From Pseudomonadota bacterium (GTDB lineage: Bacteria; Pseudomonadota; Alphaproteobacteria; Acetobacterales; Acetobacteraceae), in NCBI GenBank assembly GCA_023390705.1, contig JAEWCI010000182.1:1-14416 (forward strand): a stretch of 14,416 bases of DNA. Direction: 5' to 3'. Below, piece by piece: positions 6,060 through 14,416 of this stretch. The translations under genes were made by a program, and so were the position numbers. How positions within the stretch are numbered: position 1 is the stretch's first letter; every line of letters starts with the position of its first letter. A model generated the notes under the pieces. It was not told the DNA's origin. It did not search any database and was given only the letters and a program-made list of their open reading frames with translations.

Positions 6060-7319
6060 ATGCCGCCGGGAGAACCGGGACACCCGCTCCGCCGCCTGCT
6101 GGCGAATCCGCTCTTCCTGCGCCTCTGGGGCGTGGGCGCGCTGGCCAACGCCATGCGCTGGCTGGAAATCCTGGTCAGCGCCGTCTTCGTCTATCAGGTG
6201 ACGCAATCCGCCCTGGCGGTCTCGCTGGTTTCCATGATGCGCGCCCTGCCCATGCTGCTGGCCGGCGCCCTGACCGGCGCGCTCGCCGAGGTGCTGGACC
6301 GCCGCCACCTGCTGATGCTGGGTCAGACGATCAGCGCCGTGACGGCCGGCACGGTCAGCGTCCTCGCGCTGCTCGGGGTGCTCCAGGTCTGGCACATGGC
6401 GCTGGCGGGCTTCTGCGGTGGCCTGGTCTGGACCAGCGAGATGGCCTCCCGCCGCCGCATGCTGACCGAGGCGGCCGGCCAGCGGGACGTGGTGCAGGCG
6501 GTGGCGCTGGATTCCACCACCAATGCCACGACGCGCATGGTGGGGCCGCTGCTGGGCGGGCTGATCTATGGCAGCCTGGGCATGGCGGCGGCCTATGGGC
6601 TTTCCTGCGCCCTGTATCTCGCGGCCCTGCTGCTGCTTTCCGGCGTGCGGCACCGGCAGGAAACCGGGCGCTTCAGCCCGCGCCAGGTGCTGGCCGACAT
6701 GGCGGAAGGGCTGCGCGTGGTCCGCCGCCATCCGGCGCTGCTGACGGTGATCCTGGTGACCATCGCCATGAACATCTTCGGCTTCTGCTTCAACGCCGTG
6801 CTGCCGGCGCTGGGCCAGGCGCAATTCGCCGCCACGCCCTTCCAGGTGGGCCTGCTCACGGCCTCCGAGCCGGCGGGCGGGTTGCTCGCCGGGCTGTTCA
6901 TGGCTTCTCGCCGTGGCGCGCCGCTCTCGCCCGGCCTGATGGTCGCGGGCTCGGCCTTCTTCCTCTGCTGCCTCATCGGGATGACCCTGGCGGGCCAGCT
7001 CTGGCTGGCCGTGGCACTGCTGGTGCTGGGCGGCACCGGCACGGCGCTGTTCGGCGCCTTGCAGACCGCCCTGCCCGTCACCCAGGCGCCGCCGGAGGCA
7101 CGGTCCCGCGTGCTCGGCCTGGTCACCACCTGCATCGGCATGAGTCCGTTCGGCACGCTGGCCATCGGTGTCCTGGCCGATGCGTTGGGGCCGGGCAAGG
7201 CCATCCTCATCATGGCCGGGCTGGGGCTGGCGGTGCTGGCCGGCACCGCGCTTTTCGTCCTTCGCCCCGTTGAAAGGCGCCGCGCGCTGGCCGACCCTGC
7301 CGCCGGGACGAAGGAGTGA
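6060..7319 (+). CDS. Major facilitator superfamily transporter, exporter-like (EntS/DHA3-type)
   Basis: This is a 419-residue integral membrane protein with about twelve hydrophobic segments in two halves. A basic cytoplasmic loop around residue 200 (VRHRQETGRFSPRQ, then GLRVVRRHPAL) lies between them. The loop after segment 2 carries a degenerate MFS motif A, ending in D80-R81-R82. Two features fit the proton-driven exporters of the EntS/DHA3 group: the N-terminal pattern NPLFLRLWGVGALAN, and the stretch of substitutions ending in RMVGPLLGGL. The cargo is unknown. I start at the ATG at 6060, preceded by AGGA with short spacing; an in-frame TTG at 5949 would add a non-membrane Pro/Gly-rich tail. 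The stop overlaps a possible GTG of the peptidase gene and the two are almost certainly co-transcribed, so the cargo may be an amino acid, a peptide or a peptide-like compound. That is inference only. Confidence 0.85.
   Translation: MPPGEPGHPLRRLLANPLFLRLWGVGALANAMRWLEILVSAVFVYQVTQSALAVSLVSMMRALPMLLAGALTGALAEVLDRRHLLMLGQTISAVTAGTVSVLALLGVLQVWHMALAGFCGGLVWTSEMASRRRMLTEAAGQRDVVQAVALDSTTNATTRMVGPLLGGLIYGSLGMAAAYGLSCALYLAALLLLSGVRHRQETGRFSPRQVLADMAEGLRVVRRHPALLTVILVTIAMNIFGFCFNAVLPALGQAQFAATPFQVGLLTASEPAGGLLAGLFMASRRGAPLSPGLMVAGSAFFLCCLIGMTLAGQLWLAVALLVLGGTGTALFGALQTALPVTQAPPEARSRVLGLVTTCIGMSPFGTLAIGVLADALGPGKAILIMAGLGLAVLAGTALFVLRPVERRRALADPAAGTKE
7311..7316 (+). promoter_or_regulatory. Shine-Dalgarno site fixing the M20 peptidase start
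   Basis: AAGGAG at the very end of the transporter gene stands 8 nt before the ATG at 7325. The GTG at 7316, which overlaps the transporter's stop codon, is in the same frame but has no room for a ribosome site. Confidence 0.8.
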
Positions 7320-7324
7320 GTTCG

Positions 7325-8725
7325 ATGACCGACCCGGTGGTGGCCGCCCTGCTGGCGCGCCAGGACGACGTGCTGGAACGCCTGAAGGCGCTGATCCGCC
7401 TGCCCAGCGTCAGCACGGACCCGGCCTATGCCGCCGGCATGGCCGGCGCGCGGGACTTCCTGCTGGCCAGGCTGCGGGAGATCGGGCTGCCCGATGTGCG
7501 GCTGCTGGAAGCCGGCGGCCAGCCCGCCATCTACGGCGCCTGGGAAGGCGCGCCTGGCAGGCCGACGGTCATCATCTATGGCCATTACGACGTGCAGCCG
7601 CCGGACCCGCTGGAGCTCTGGCACTCCCCGCCCTTCGAGCCGACCATCCGCGATGGCCGCCTCTACGCACGCGGCGCCTCGGACGTGAAGGGCTCCACGA
7701 CCATCGCCGTTGAGACCATCGCCGGCTTCATGGCCAAGGAGGGCGGCTGCCCCGTCAACGTCAAGCTCTTCCTGGAAGGCGAGGAGGAGGTCGGCAGCCC
7801 CTCCCTGCCCGCGCTCATCGAGAAATACCGCGACCTGCTGGCGGCGGATGTCATGCTCTCGGCCGATGGCGGTCGGGCCAGCACCACGGTGCCGACCCTC
7901 GGCATCGGCTGCCGTGGCATCTGCGCCATTCAGGTGGCGCTGCGCACGGCCTCGAAGGACGCGCATTCCGGCCGGGTCGGCGGCGCCATGCGCAACGCGC
8001 TGCATGAGATGGCGAAGCTGGTCGCCAGCCTGCACGACGACCAGGGGCGCATTCTGGTGAAGGGCTTCCTTGACGGCGCGATGGAGGTAACGCCCGACAT
8101 CCGCCAGGAAAGCGCCGCCCTGCCCTTCGACGAGGATGCCTGGTACGCGGAAATGGACGCCGCCCCCTATGGCGACCCGGCCTATACGGTGCGGGAGCGC
8201 ACCACGGTGCGCCCCACCGTGGAGGTGAACGGCATGTGGGGCGGCTATACCGGCGCTGGCAGCAAGACCGTGCTGCCCTGCGAAGCCTTCGCCAAGCTCA
8301 CCATGCGCCTGGTGCCCGGCCAGGACCCTGCAGCGGCGCAGGAAGCGGTGAAGCGTCATTTCGAGACGCATTGCCCGCCCGGCGTGAAGCTCTCCTTCAC
8401 CTGCCGGCCCGGCGGCACCCGCGCCTTCACCCTCGCGGCAGACAACCCGCTGCTGCTGGCGGCGGAGCGCGTGCTGGAGGGGGTGACGGGCCAGCGCCCG
8501 ATCCGTACCCGCGCCGGTGGCACCGTGCCGATCACGGCGATGTTCCAGGAAAGGCTGGGCATGGATAGCCTGATGTTCGGCCTGGCCATGCCGGACGAGG
8601 ATGCGCATGCGCCGAACGAGTTCTTCCGGATCGACTCGGTCACCGAGGGTCTGCAGACTTGGCCGCTGCTGCTGCGCGAACTCGGCAAGGTGAGCCCGGC
8701 GGAATTCCGCAAGTCGCGGCGATGA
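7325..8725 (+). CDS. M20-family metallopeptidase, dipeptidase-like
   Basis: This 466-residue cytoplasmic enzyme (no signal peptide) has a complete M20 di-zinc site. It carries H87 and D89 in GHYDVQP, bridging D120 in YARGASDVKG, the Glu run E153-E154-E155 in EGEEEVGS (general base plus metal ligand), D-G-G-R after LSA near 180, and a late His428 in DEDAHAPNEFF. The central part, about 200-390, is the lid/dimerisation domain inserted in the catalytic domain. The WHSPPFEP and RDGRLYARG phrases are typical of the carnosine/cytosolic non-specific dipeptidase branch, which hydrolyses dipeptides. Length is normal for that branch. The gene follows the MFS gene without a gap and precedes a dipeptide ABC importer by 90 bases, so hydrolysis of imported peptides is a reasonable role. 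An N-acyl amino acid or other amide substrate cannot be excluded. Confidence 0.9.
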   Translation: MTDPVVAALLARQDDVLERLKALIRLPSVSTDPAYAAGMAGARDFLLARLREIGLPDVRLLEAGGQPAIYGAWEGAPGRPTVIIYGHYDVQPPDPLELWHSPPFEPTIRDGRLYARGASDVKGSTTIAVETIAGFMAKEGGCPVNVKLFLEGEEEVGSPSLPALIEKYRDLLAADVMLSADGGRASTTVPTLGIGCRGICAIQVALRTASKDAHSGRVGGAMRNALHEMAKLVASLHDDQGRILVKGFLDGAMEVTPDIRQESAALPFDEDAWYAEMDAAPYGDPAYTVRERTTVRPTVEVNGMWGGYTGAGSKTVLPCEAFAKLTMRLVPGQDPAAAQEAVKRHFETHCPPGVKLSFTCRPGGTRAFTLAADNPLLLAAERVLEGVTGQRPIRTRAGGTVPITAMFQERLGMDSLMFGLAMPDEDAHAPNEFFRIDSVTEGLQTWPLLLRELGKVSPAEFRKSRR

Positions 8726-8768
8726 GGCATCATCGCCATGCGATAGGGGCTTGCGTCCCCGGCTGAAG

Positions 8769-8785
8769 GATGCACCCTGTGCATC
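8769..8785. promoter_or_regulatory. Perfect inverted repeat upstream of the peptide-transport operon, putative operator
   Basis: GATGCACCCTGTGCATC is a 7-bp perfect inverted repeat with a 3-nt centre. It lies 43 nt after the peptidase stop and 30 nt before the ATPase start codon. The size and dyad shape suit a dimeric helix-turn-helix repressor or activator. It could instead be a small RNA hairpin, though a 3-nt loop and the lack of a T-run make a terminator unlikely. No regulator gene is nearby to pair with it. Confidence 0.5.
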
Positions 8786-8815
8786 AAGAAAGACCGGGAG
8801 GGAAGCGTTCGGCGC

Positions 8816-10867
8816 ATGGCCAGCACGCCCGTACTAGACCATGGCGCCGCCACGACAGCGGCGGCGCCAAACGCACGCCCCCTCATCTCGGTCGAGAATC
8901 TACGCGTCGAATTCGAAACGCCTGCCGGCGTGGTGCGGGCGGTGGATGGCGTCAGTTGGTCCGTCCAGCCGGGCGAGACCATGGCGCTGGTCGGCGAATC
9001 CGGCTGTGGCAAATCCGTTTCCGCCCTGGCCGTGATGCGGCTGCTGGCCAGGCCCGCCGGACGGGTGGCCGGCGGCCGGGTGATGTTCGAAGGCCGCGAC
9101 CTGCTGGCCCTGCCCGAAGCCGAGATGCGCGCGCTGCGCGGCCGCGACATCGCCATGATCTTCCAGGAACCGATGACCAGCCTGAACCCGATCCTCTCGA
9201 TCGGGCTGCAGATCATGGAACCGCTGAAGATCCATCTCGGCATGGATGAGGAAACGGCCCGCGCCCGGGCGGTGGAGTTGCTGGGCCTGGTCGGAATCCC
9301 GGATGCCGAACGGCGGCTGGCACAATACCCGCACCAATTCTCCGGCGGCATGCGGCAGCGGGTGATGATCGCCATCGGGCTGGCCTGCAACCCGAAGCTC
9401 ATCATCGCGGATGAGCCGACCACCGCGCTCGACGTCACCATCCAGGCGCAGATCCTGGAGTTGATGAAGGATCTGTCGCGCCGGCTCGGCATCACGCTGA
9501 TCCTCATCACCCATAACCTGGGTATCGTCGCGCGCTACGCCGACCGGCTGGCGGTGATGTATGCCGGGCGGGTGGTGGAGGAAGGCCCGGCCGAGCGGCT
9601 CTTCGCCGCGCCGCGCCACCCCTACACCATGGGGCTGCTGCGTTCCGTGCCGCGGCTGGACCAGTCGCGCAGCAGCCGGCTGGAAACCATCGAGGGACTG
9701 CCGCCCAACCTGCTGCACCCGCCTACCGGCTGCCGCTTCGCGCCACGCTGCCAATGGCGCGTGGATGCCTGCGCGGTGGGCCCGGCGCTGCGCGAACTGG
9801 GCACGGACCAGCGCGCCGCCTGCCACCGAGCCGAGGAGATGGCCAGGATCCTCGCCGTGCCACCCGAGCCGGCGCCGCCTGCGGACGCGCCGGAGCGGGC
9901 CGCGCCTCTGCTGGAATTGCGCGGCCTGACCAAGCATTTCGAGGTGAAGGGCCAGGGCTTCTTTGCCCAGACAGGCACGGTGCGGGCGGTGCAGGATGTA
10001 TCCTTCGCCATCGAGCGTGGGCGCACCCTTGGCCTGGTGGGGGAGAGCGGCTGCGGCAAGACCACGGTCGGCCGCTGCGTGCTGCGGCTGGACGATGCCA
10101 CTGCCGGCGAAATCCTGTTCGACGGCGAGGACCTGCGCGCTGCCTCCCGCGGCAGGCTGCGGGAGATCCGCAAGCGCATCCAGGTGATCTTCCAGGACCC
10201 GTTCAGCTCGCTCAATCCGCGCATGACGGTAGGCGAGACGATCGCCGAGCCGATGCTGAAGCGCCGCAACTACACCCGCGCCGCGGCCGCCAACCGGACA
10301 GCGGAATTGCTCGACCAGGTGGGCCTGCTGCCCGACATGGCGGCGCGCTATCCGCACCAGCTTTCCGGCGGCCAGCGCCAGCGAGTCGGCATCGCCCGCG
10401 CCCTGGCGATGGAGGCGGATTTCCTGGTCTGCGACGAGCCGGTTTCGGCGCTGGATGTCTCGATCCAGGGGCAGATCATCAATCTGCTGGAAGACCTCCA
10501 GTCGCGGCTCGGCCTGACCTATCTGTTCATCGCGCATGACCTGGCGGTGGTGCGGCATATCTCCGACCGCATCGTGGTGATGTATCTCGGCCGGGTGATG
10601 GAAACGGCGGAGCGCGACACGCTCTATGCCCAGCCCTTGCACCCCTATACCCGCGCCCTGCTGGACGCCGCGCCGATCCCCGACCCGGCCGTGGAACGGC
10701 AGCGCGCACCGCGTGCCCTGCAGGGCGAGCTGCCCTCGCCCCTCGCCCCACCTTCGGGCTGCGTCTTCCACACCCGCTGCCCGATGGCAGTGCCGGAATG
10801 CGCCGCCATCGTGCCGCAGCCGCGGGAAGTGCGGCCCGGCCACCACGTCGCCTGCATCAGGGTCTAG
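8816..10867 (+). CDS. Dipeptide/oligopeptide ABC transporter, fused two-domain ATP-binding protein (DppD-DppF/GsiA type)
   Basis: The 683-residue cytoplasmic protein joins two peptide-importer ATPases that are often separate genes. Domain 1 has Walker A GESGCGKS at 60-67, signature FSGGM at 175-179 and Walker B LIIADEPTTALD with D199. Domain 2 has GESGCGKT at 409-416, LSGGQ at 516-520 and Walker B FLVCDEPVSALD with D540. Each is followed by an oligopeptide-transporter C-terminal extension (oligo_HPY). Each extension has four cysteines in matching spacing: C306, C312, C319, C336 and C649, C655, C662, C680. Such cysteines hold a [4Fe-4S] cluster in some Dpp/Opp ATPases. The linker near 345-370 is Pro/Ala/Glu-rich. 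The ATG at 8816 has GGGAGGGAAG at 8795-8804 before it, at wide spacing. It heads a gene set with two permeases and a binding protein. GsiA of glutathione import has the same fused build, so glutathione is possible; di- or oligopeptides are the default reading. Confidence 0.92.
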   Translation: MASTPVLDHGAATTAAAPNARPLISVENLRVEFETPAGVVRAVDGVSWSVQPGETMALVGESGCGKSVSALAVMRLLARPAGRVAGGRVMFEGRDLLALPEAEMRALRGRDIAMIFQEPMTSLNPILSIGLQIMEPLKIHLGMDEETARARAVELLGLVGIPDAERRLAQYPHQFSGGMRQRVMIAIGLACNPKLIIADEPTTALDVTIQAQILELMKDLSRRLGITLILITHNLGIVARYADRLAVMYAGRVVEEGPAERLFAAPRHPYTMGLLRSVPRLDQSRSSRLETIEGLPPNLLHPPTGCRFAPRCQWRVDACAVGPALRELGTDQRAACHRAEEMARILAVPPEPAPPADAPERAAPLLELRGLTKHFEVKGQGFFAQTGTVRAVQDVSFAIERGRTLGLVGESGCGKTTVGRCVLRLDDATAGEILFDGEDLRAASRGRLREIRKRIQVIFQDPFSSLNPRMTVGETIAEPMLKRRNYTRAAAANRTAELLDQVGLLPDMAARYPHQLSGGQRQRVGIARALAMEADFLVCDEPVSALDVSIQGQIINLLEDLQSRLGLTYLFIAHDLAVVRHISDRIVVMYLGRVMETAERDTLYAQPLHPYTRALLDAAPIPDPAVERQRAPRALQGELPSPLAPPSGCVFHTRCPMAVPECAAIVPQPREVRPGHHVACIRV

Positions 10868-10872
10868 CGGAC

Positions 10873-11826
<954 letters not shown>

Positions 11827-11839
11827 CGGGAGCCAGGCC

Positions 11840-12745
11840 ATGAGCGCATCCGCCCCAGCCGCCCTGCCCGCCGCAGCGCCGCGCCCGGCACGCCGCCGCA
11901 ATCCCTTGCTAGCCTTTGCCCTGGCCCAGCCACTTGGCGCCGCCGGCGCCCTGGTGATCCTGGTGATGGCACTGGCCGCCGTCTTCGCCGATCTGGTGGC
12001 GCCCTATGATCCCGTAGCGAATGATTACGGCGCCATGCTCTCGCCCCCCACTCTGGAGCACCTGCTTGGCACCGATTCCTTCGGGCGCGACATCTTCTCC
12101 CGTATCATCTACGGAGCGCGGACCGCGCTGAGCATCGGCTTCGCCTCCTCCTTCATCGGCTGCACGCTGGGGGCGCTGATCGGCATCGCCTCGGCCTATT
12201 TCGGCGGCAGGGTGGACCTGGTGGTGCAGCGCTTCATCGATGTGCTGCTGTCCTTTCCCATCGTGGTGCTGGCGCTGGTGGTGGTGGCGGTGGTGGGACA
12301 CAACCCGGTGGCCGGGATCGACCTCAACCTGATCGCCGCCATCGCCATCCCCATCGTGCCCCGCGCCAGCCGCGTGGTACGCGCCGCGGCGCTGGCAATC
12401 CGCGAGATGCCCTATGTGGATGCGGCGCGGGCCGGCGGCTATTCGGATGCGCACATCATCCTGCGCCACATGGCACCGAATGTGGTCGCTCCCTACCTCA
12501 TCATCCTCACGGCCTATATCGCCCAGGCCATCCTGCTGGAGGCCTCGCTGTCCTTCCTCGGCCTCGGCGTCTCCGAACCCAAGCCGGCATGGGGGCTGAT
12601 GCTTTCCGGCGATGCGGCGAATTTCTACATGGAAGCGCCGTGGATGATCCTCTTTCCCGGCCTGGCGATCTCGCTGGCGGTCTTCGCCTTCAACCTGTTC
12701 GGTGATTCCCTGCGCGATTGGCTGGATCCCAAATTCAAGACCTGA
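11840..12745 (+). CDS. Dipeptide/oligopeptide ABC transporter permease, DppC-type
   Basis: The 301-residue inner-membrane permease is the partner of the preceding gene. A cytoplasmic Ala/Pro/Arg-rich N-terminus (about 1-25) leads into the first membrane segment. The DppC signature follows near residues 72-80, GTDSFGRDIFSR, then IIYGARTAL. Five further segments come after, with the coupling loop at about 194-215 (DAARAGGYSDAHIILRH, then MAPN). The C-terminal motif GDSLRDWLDPKFKT is typical and complete. The ATG at 11840 has GGGAG at 11828-11832, spacing 7, and lies 13 nt after the DppB-type stop. The FGGRVDLVVQRFIDVLLSFP stretch is another family landmark. Confidence 0.92.
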   Translation: MSASAPAALPAAAPRPARRRNPLLAFALAQPLGAAGALVILVMALAAVFADLVAPYDPVANDYGAMLSPPTLEHLLGTDSFGRDIFSRIIYGARTALSIGFASSFIGCTLGALIGIASAYFGGRVDLVVQRFIDVLLSFPIVVLALVVVAVVGHNPVAGIDLNLIAAIAIPIVPRASRVVRAAALAIREMPYVDAARAGGYSDAHIILRHMAPNVVAPYLIILTAYIAQAILLEASLSFLGLGVSEPKPAWGLMLSGDAANFYMEAPWMILFPGLAISLAVFAFNLFGDSLRDWLDPKFKT

Positions 12746-12758
12746 TGCGACAAGAAGC

Positions 12759-12765
12759 GGGAGGT
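12759..12765 (+). promoter_or_regulatory. Shine-Dalgarno site fixing the binding-protein start
   Basis: GGGAGGT stands 6 nt before the ATG at 12772, in the 26-nt gap after the permease stop. It rules out the in-frame ATG at 12718, which lies inside the permease gene. Confidence 0.85.
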
Positions 12766-12771
12766 AACGGC

Positions 12772-14382
12772 ATGAAGGATAACCAGGCACGGCTCGGGCG
12801 GCGTTCGGTGCTGGCCCTGCCGGCGCTCGGGCTGATGACCAGCCCGGCGCTGGCCCAAGGCGGGGGGCAGCCAGCCGGCCAGCCTCAGCGGGGCGGCGTG
12901 CTGAGCTTCGCGGTTGCCGCCGAGCCGCCGACCTACGCCCTGCCCGCCACTGGCACCTTCGCCGTCATGCACCGTGTGGCGCCGCACTACTCCACCTTGC
13001 TGCGCTTCGAGCCGCACAAATACCCCAACATCGTCGGTGACCTGGCGGCAAGCTGGGAAGTGGCGCCCGACCACCTGACCTACACCTTCAAGCTGCACCC
13101 CAATGTGCGCTTCCATGACGGCACCATCCTGACATCCGAGGATGTGAAGGCGAGTTGGGATCGCCTGCGTGCGCCACCGCCCGGCGTCGTCTCCAACAAG
13201 CTCGCCTCCTTCACCAAGATCGCCAGTATCGAGACGCCGGACCCGCTGACCGTGGTGTTCCGGATGAGCGATGTTGATGCATCGATGATGGATGTCTTCG
13301 CTTCACCCTGGAACTCCATCTACAGCGCGGCGCGGTTGCGGGCGGACCCGAACTTCCCGGCGCGCAACATCATGGGTACCGGGCCCTTCCGCTTTGTCGA
13401 GCACGTCGCCGGCTCACACTGGGTCGGCGAGCGCTTCGACGGCTATTTCCGCCAGGGCCTGCCTTATCTGGACGGCTTCCGCGCCATTACCATGTCCACT
13501 TCGGCCATGGTCAATGCCCTGGCCGGGCGGCAGGTGCTGGCGGAGTTCCGCGGCTTCTCGCCGACCGAGCGCGACCGGATCGTACGCGGCCTTGGCCAGG
13601 ATGCGCTTGTGCGGGATTCCAGTTGGATGCTGCACATGATCTGCACCTTCAACACCGAGCGGAAGCCCTTCGACGATCCGCGGGTCAGGCGCGCCCTCTC
13701 GCTGGCTATCGACCGTTGGGGCGGCTCCCGCGCACTCAGCCGCATTTCCTCATTGGGTCCGGTCGGTGGCGCGGTGCGGCCCGGGAGCGAGTGGTCGGCA
13801 ACCGAGCAGGAGATGGAGAAGTGGCCGGGTTTCGGCCGCGACATGGCGGCGAACCGCGCCGAGGCACGGCGGCTGCTGCGCGAGGCTGGGGCGGAGAACC
13901 TGCGGCTGACACTGGTTGACCGGAGTATCGCACCCTATGTCACCACCGGTGTCTTCCTGATCGACCAGTGGCGCCAGATAGGGGTCCAGGCCGAACATCA
14001 GCAACTGGAGCTTGCCGCCTGGTACCAGGCGCAGGGCAGCGGCGCCTTCGATGTCTTCGTCGATTCCTTCGCGCAATACAGCGACGACCCCAGCACCGTG
14101 CTTTCGAAATACATCTCCTCGGATCGATCCCCGAGTTCCGCGGCCCGTATCATTGACCGTGAACTGGACCGGCTGTTCGACGAACAGGCGCGGACGGCAG
14201 ACAAGGAGAAACGCAAGCAGCTTATCCGCCAGTTCGAGGCGCGGATGTTCGCGCAGAACTACTCCGTGCCGATCCTGTGGTGGCAGCGCATCGTGGTAAT
14301 GAACAAGCGGGTGCAGAATTACTCGATGTCGCCGAGCCACATGGTCTACCAGAATCTCGCCGAGATCTGGCTGACCTCCTGA
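12772..14382 (+). CDS. Dipeptide/oligopeptide ABC transporter periplasmic substrate-binding protein (SBP_bac_5)
   Basis: The 536-residue exported protein opens with a signal peptide holding twin arginines (L-G-R10-R11-S-V-L) and a likely cut after Ala28 (A-L-A, then Q). This could be a Tat signal, although the phenylalanine of the classic motif is a Val here. After a Gly/Gln/Pro linker comes the class C peptide-binding fold. Landmarks are DLAASWEVAPD, the family signature RFHDGTILTSEDV near 120, IMGTGPFRFVEH near 205 and PFDDPRVRRALSLAIDR near 305. Length is normal and the frame is complete. As the last gene of the importer it captures peptides or peptide-like ligands in the periplasm and hands them to the two permeases. 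The ligand cannot be told from sequence: the family also includes binders of glutathione, nickel, opines and plant-derived compounds. Start fixed by a strong ribosome site. Confidence 0.92.
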   Translation: MKDNQARLGRRSVLALPALGLMTSPALAQGGGQPAGQPQRGGVLSFAVAAEPPTYALPATGTFAVMHRVAPHYSTLLRFEPHKYPNIVGDLAASWEVAPDHLTYTFKLHPNVRFHDGTILTSEDVKASWDRLRAPPPGVVSNKLASFTKIASIETPDPLTVVFRMSDVDASMMDVFASPWNSIYSAARLRADPNFPARNIMGTGPFRFVEHVAGSHWVGERFDGYFRQGLPYLDGFRAITMSTSAMVNALAGRQVLAEFRGFSPTERDRIVRGLGQDALVRDSSWMLHMICTFNTERKPFDDPRVRRALSLAIDRWGGSRALSRISSLGPVGGAVRPGSEWSATEQEMEKWPGFGRDMAANRAEARRLLREAGAENLRLTLVDRSIAPYVTTGVFLIDQWRQIGVQAEHQQLELAAWYQAQGSGAFDVFVDSFAQYSDDPSTVLSKYISSDRSPSSAARIIDRELDRLFDEQARTADKEKRKQLIRQFEARMFAQNYSVPILWWQRIVVMNKRVQNYSMSPSHMVYQNLAEIWLTS

Positions 14383-14416
14383 CACGCCGGCCGACGGCCC
14401 CGCGCGGGCGCCGCGG
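14383..14416 (+). other. Short GC-rich tail after the peptide operon
   Basis: Only 34 bases remain. They contain GGCC-GAC-GGCC at 14389-14399 and the palindrome CCCGCGCGGG at 14399-14408. They could be part of a terminator, but no T-run is visible before the window ends and such short GC symmetry is common in this composition. Confidence 0.25.

Noticed and set aside
4989..6824. Very long open frame on the minus strand (about 611 codons) opposite the permease and MFS genes
   Set aside because: It lies antisense to well-recognised genes, its translation is a His/Gln/Gly/Arg-rich string with no family features, and such shadows are expected when third codon positions are nearly all G or C. The same applies to the minus-strand frames at 2401-3501, 6593-8608, 8900-10846 and 10864-11901.
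5054..7273. Plus-strand open frame of about 739 codons spanning the second permease and the MFS gene
   Set aside because: It is a shadow in another frame of two clear membrane-protein genes; its Gly/Ala/Arg-rich translation has no coherent domain.
14399..14408. Perfect palindrome CCCGCGCGGG at the right edge
   Set aside because: Ten bases of pure G/C symmetry are common by chance in this composition, and the window ends before any supporting context.

Overview
The window is very G+C-rich DNA from what is probably an alphaproteobacterium. The G/C-loaded third codon positions and the style of the transporter genes resemble Roseomonas-like Acetobacteraceae, but that placement is an inference because there is no rRNA or other marker here. 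Apart from the first 300 bases, every gene reads rightward. I see no rRNA, tRNA, CRISPR array, insertion sequence or phage gene.

Layout. (1) Positions 1-299, minus strand: the 5' part of a gene for a small exported, repeat-rich, acidic/Gly-Arg protein of unknown function, cut by the window edge. (2) Positions 300-462: a divergent intergenic region with a perfect 14-bp direct repeat (two copies 17 bp apart) and strongly G-rich runs on the minus strand. (3) 463-2277: an ABC-F ATPase of the Uup type with a C-terminal coiled coil. (4) 2479-5906: a four-gene phosphonate/phosphite-type ABC importer, ordered binding protein (phnD), ATPase (phnC) and two permeases (phnE, phnE). The last three are packed with a 13-nt gap or overlapping stop/start codons. 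(5) 6060-8725: a major facilitator superfamily transporter and an M20-family metallopeptidase (dipeptidase-like), tightly coupled. (6) 8816-14382: a dipeptide/oligopeptide ABC importer consisting of a fused two-domain ATPase, two permeases and an SBP_bac_5 binding protein. A perfect 7-bp inverted repeat lies just upstream, a plausible operator.

How the genes could work together. The peptide importer and the M20 dipeptidase form a natural pair (uptake, then cytoplasmic hydrolysis). The phn importer has no C-P lyase, phosphonatase or phosphite dehydrogenase genes beside it here, so its substrate and the fate of the ligand are open. The window looks mostly like ordinary accessory transport DNA. 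I did not find a convincing new multi-gene system. The least explained parts are the truncated repeat protein at the left edge with its tandem operator-like repeats, the palindrome before the peptide operon, and the acidic, cysteine-containing N-terminal extension on the phosphonate-type binding protein.
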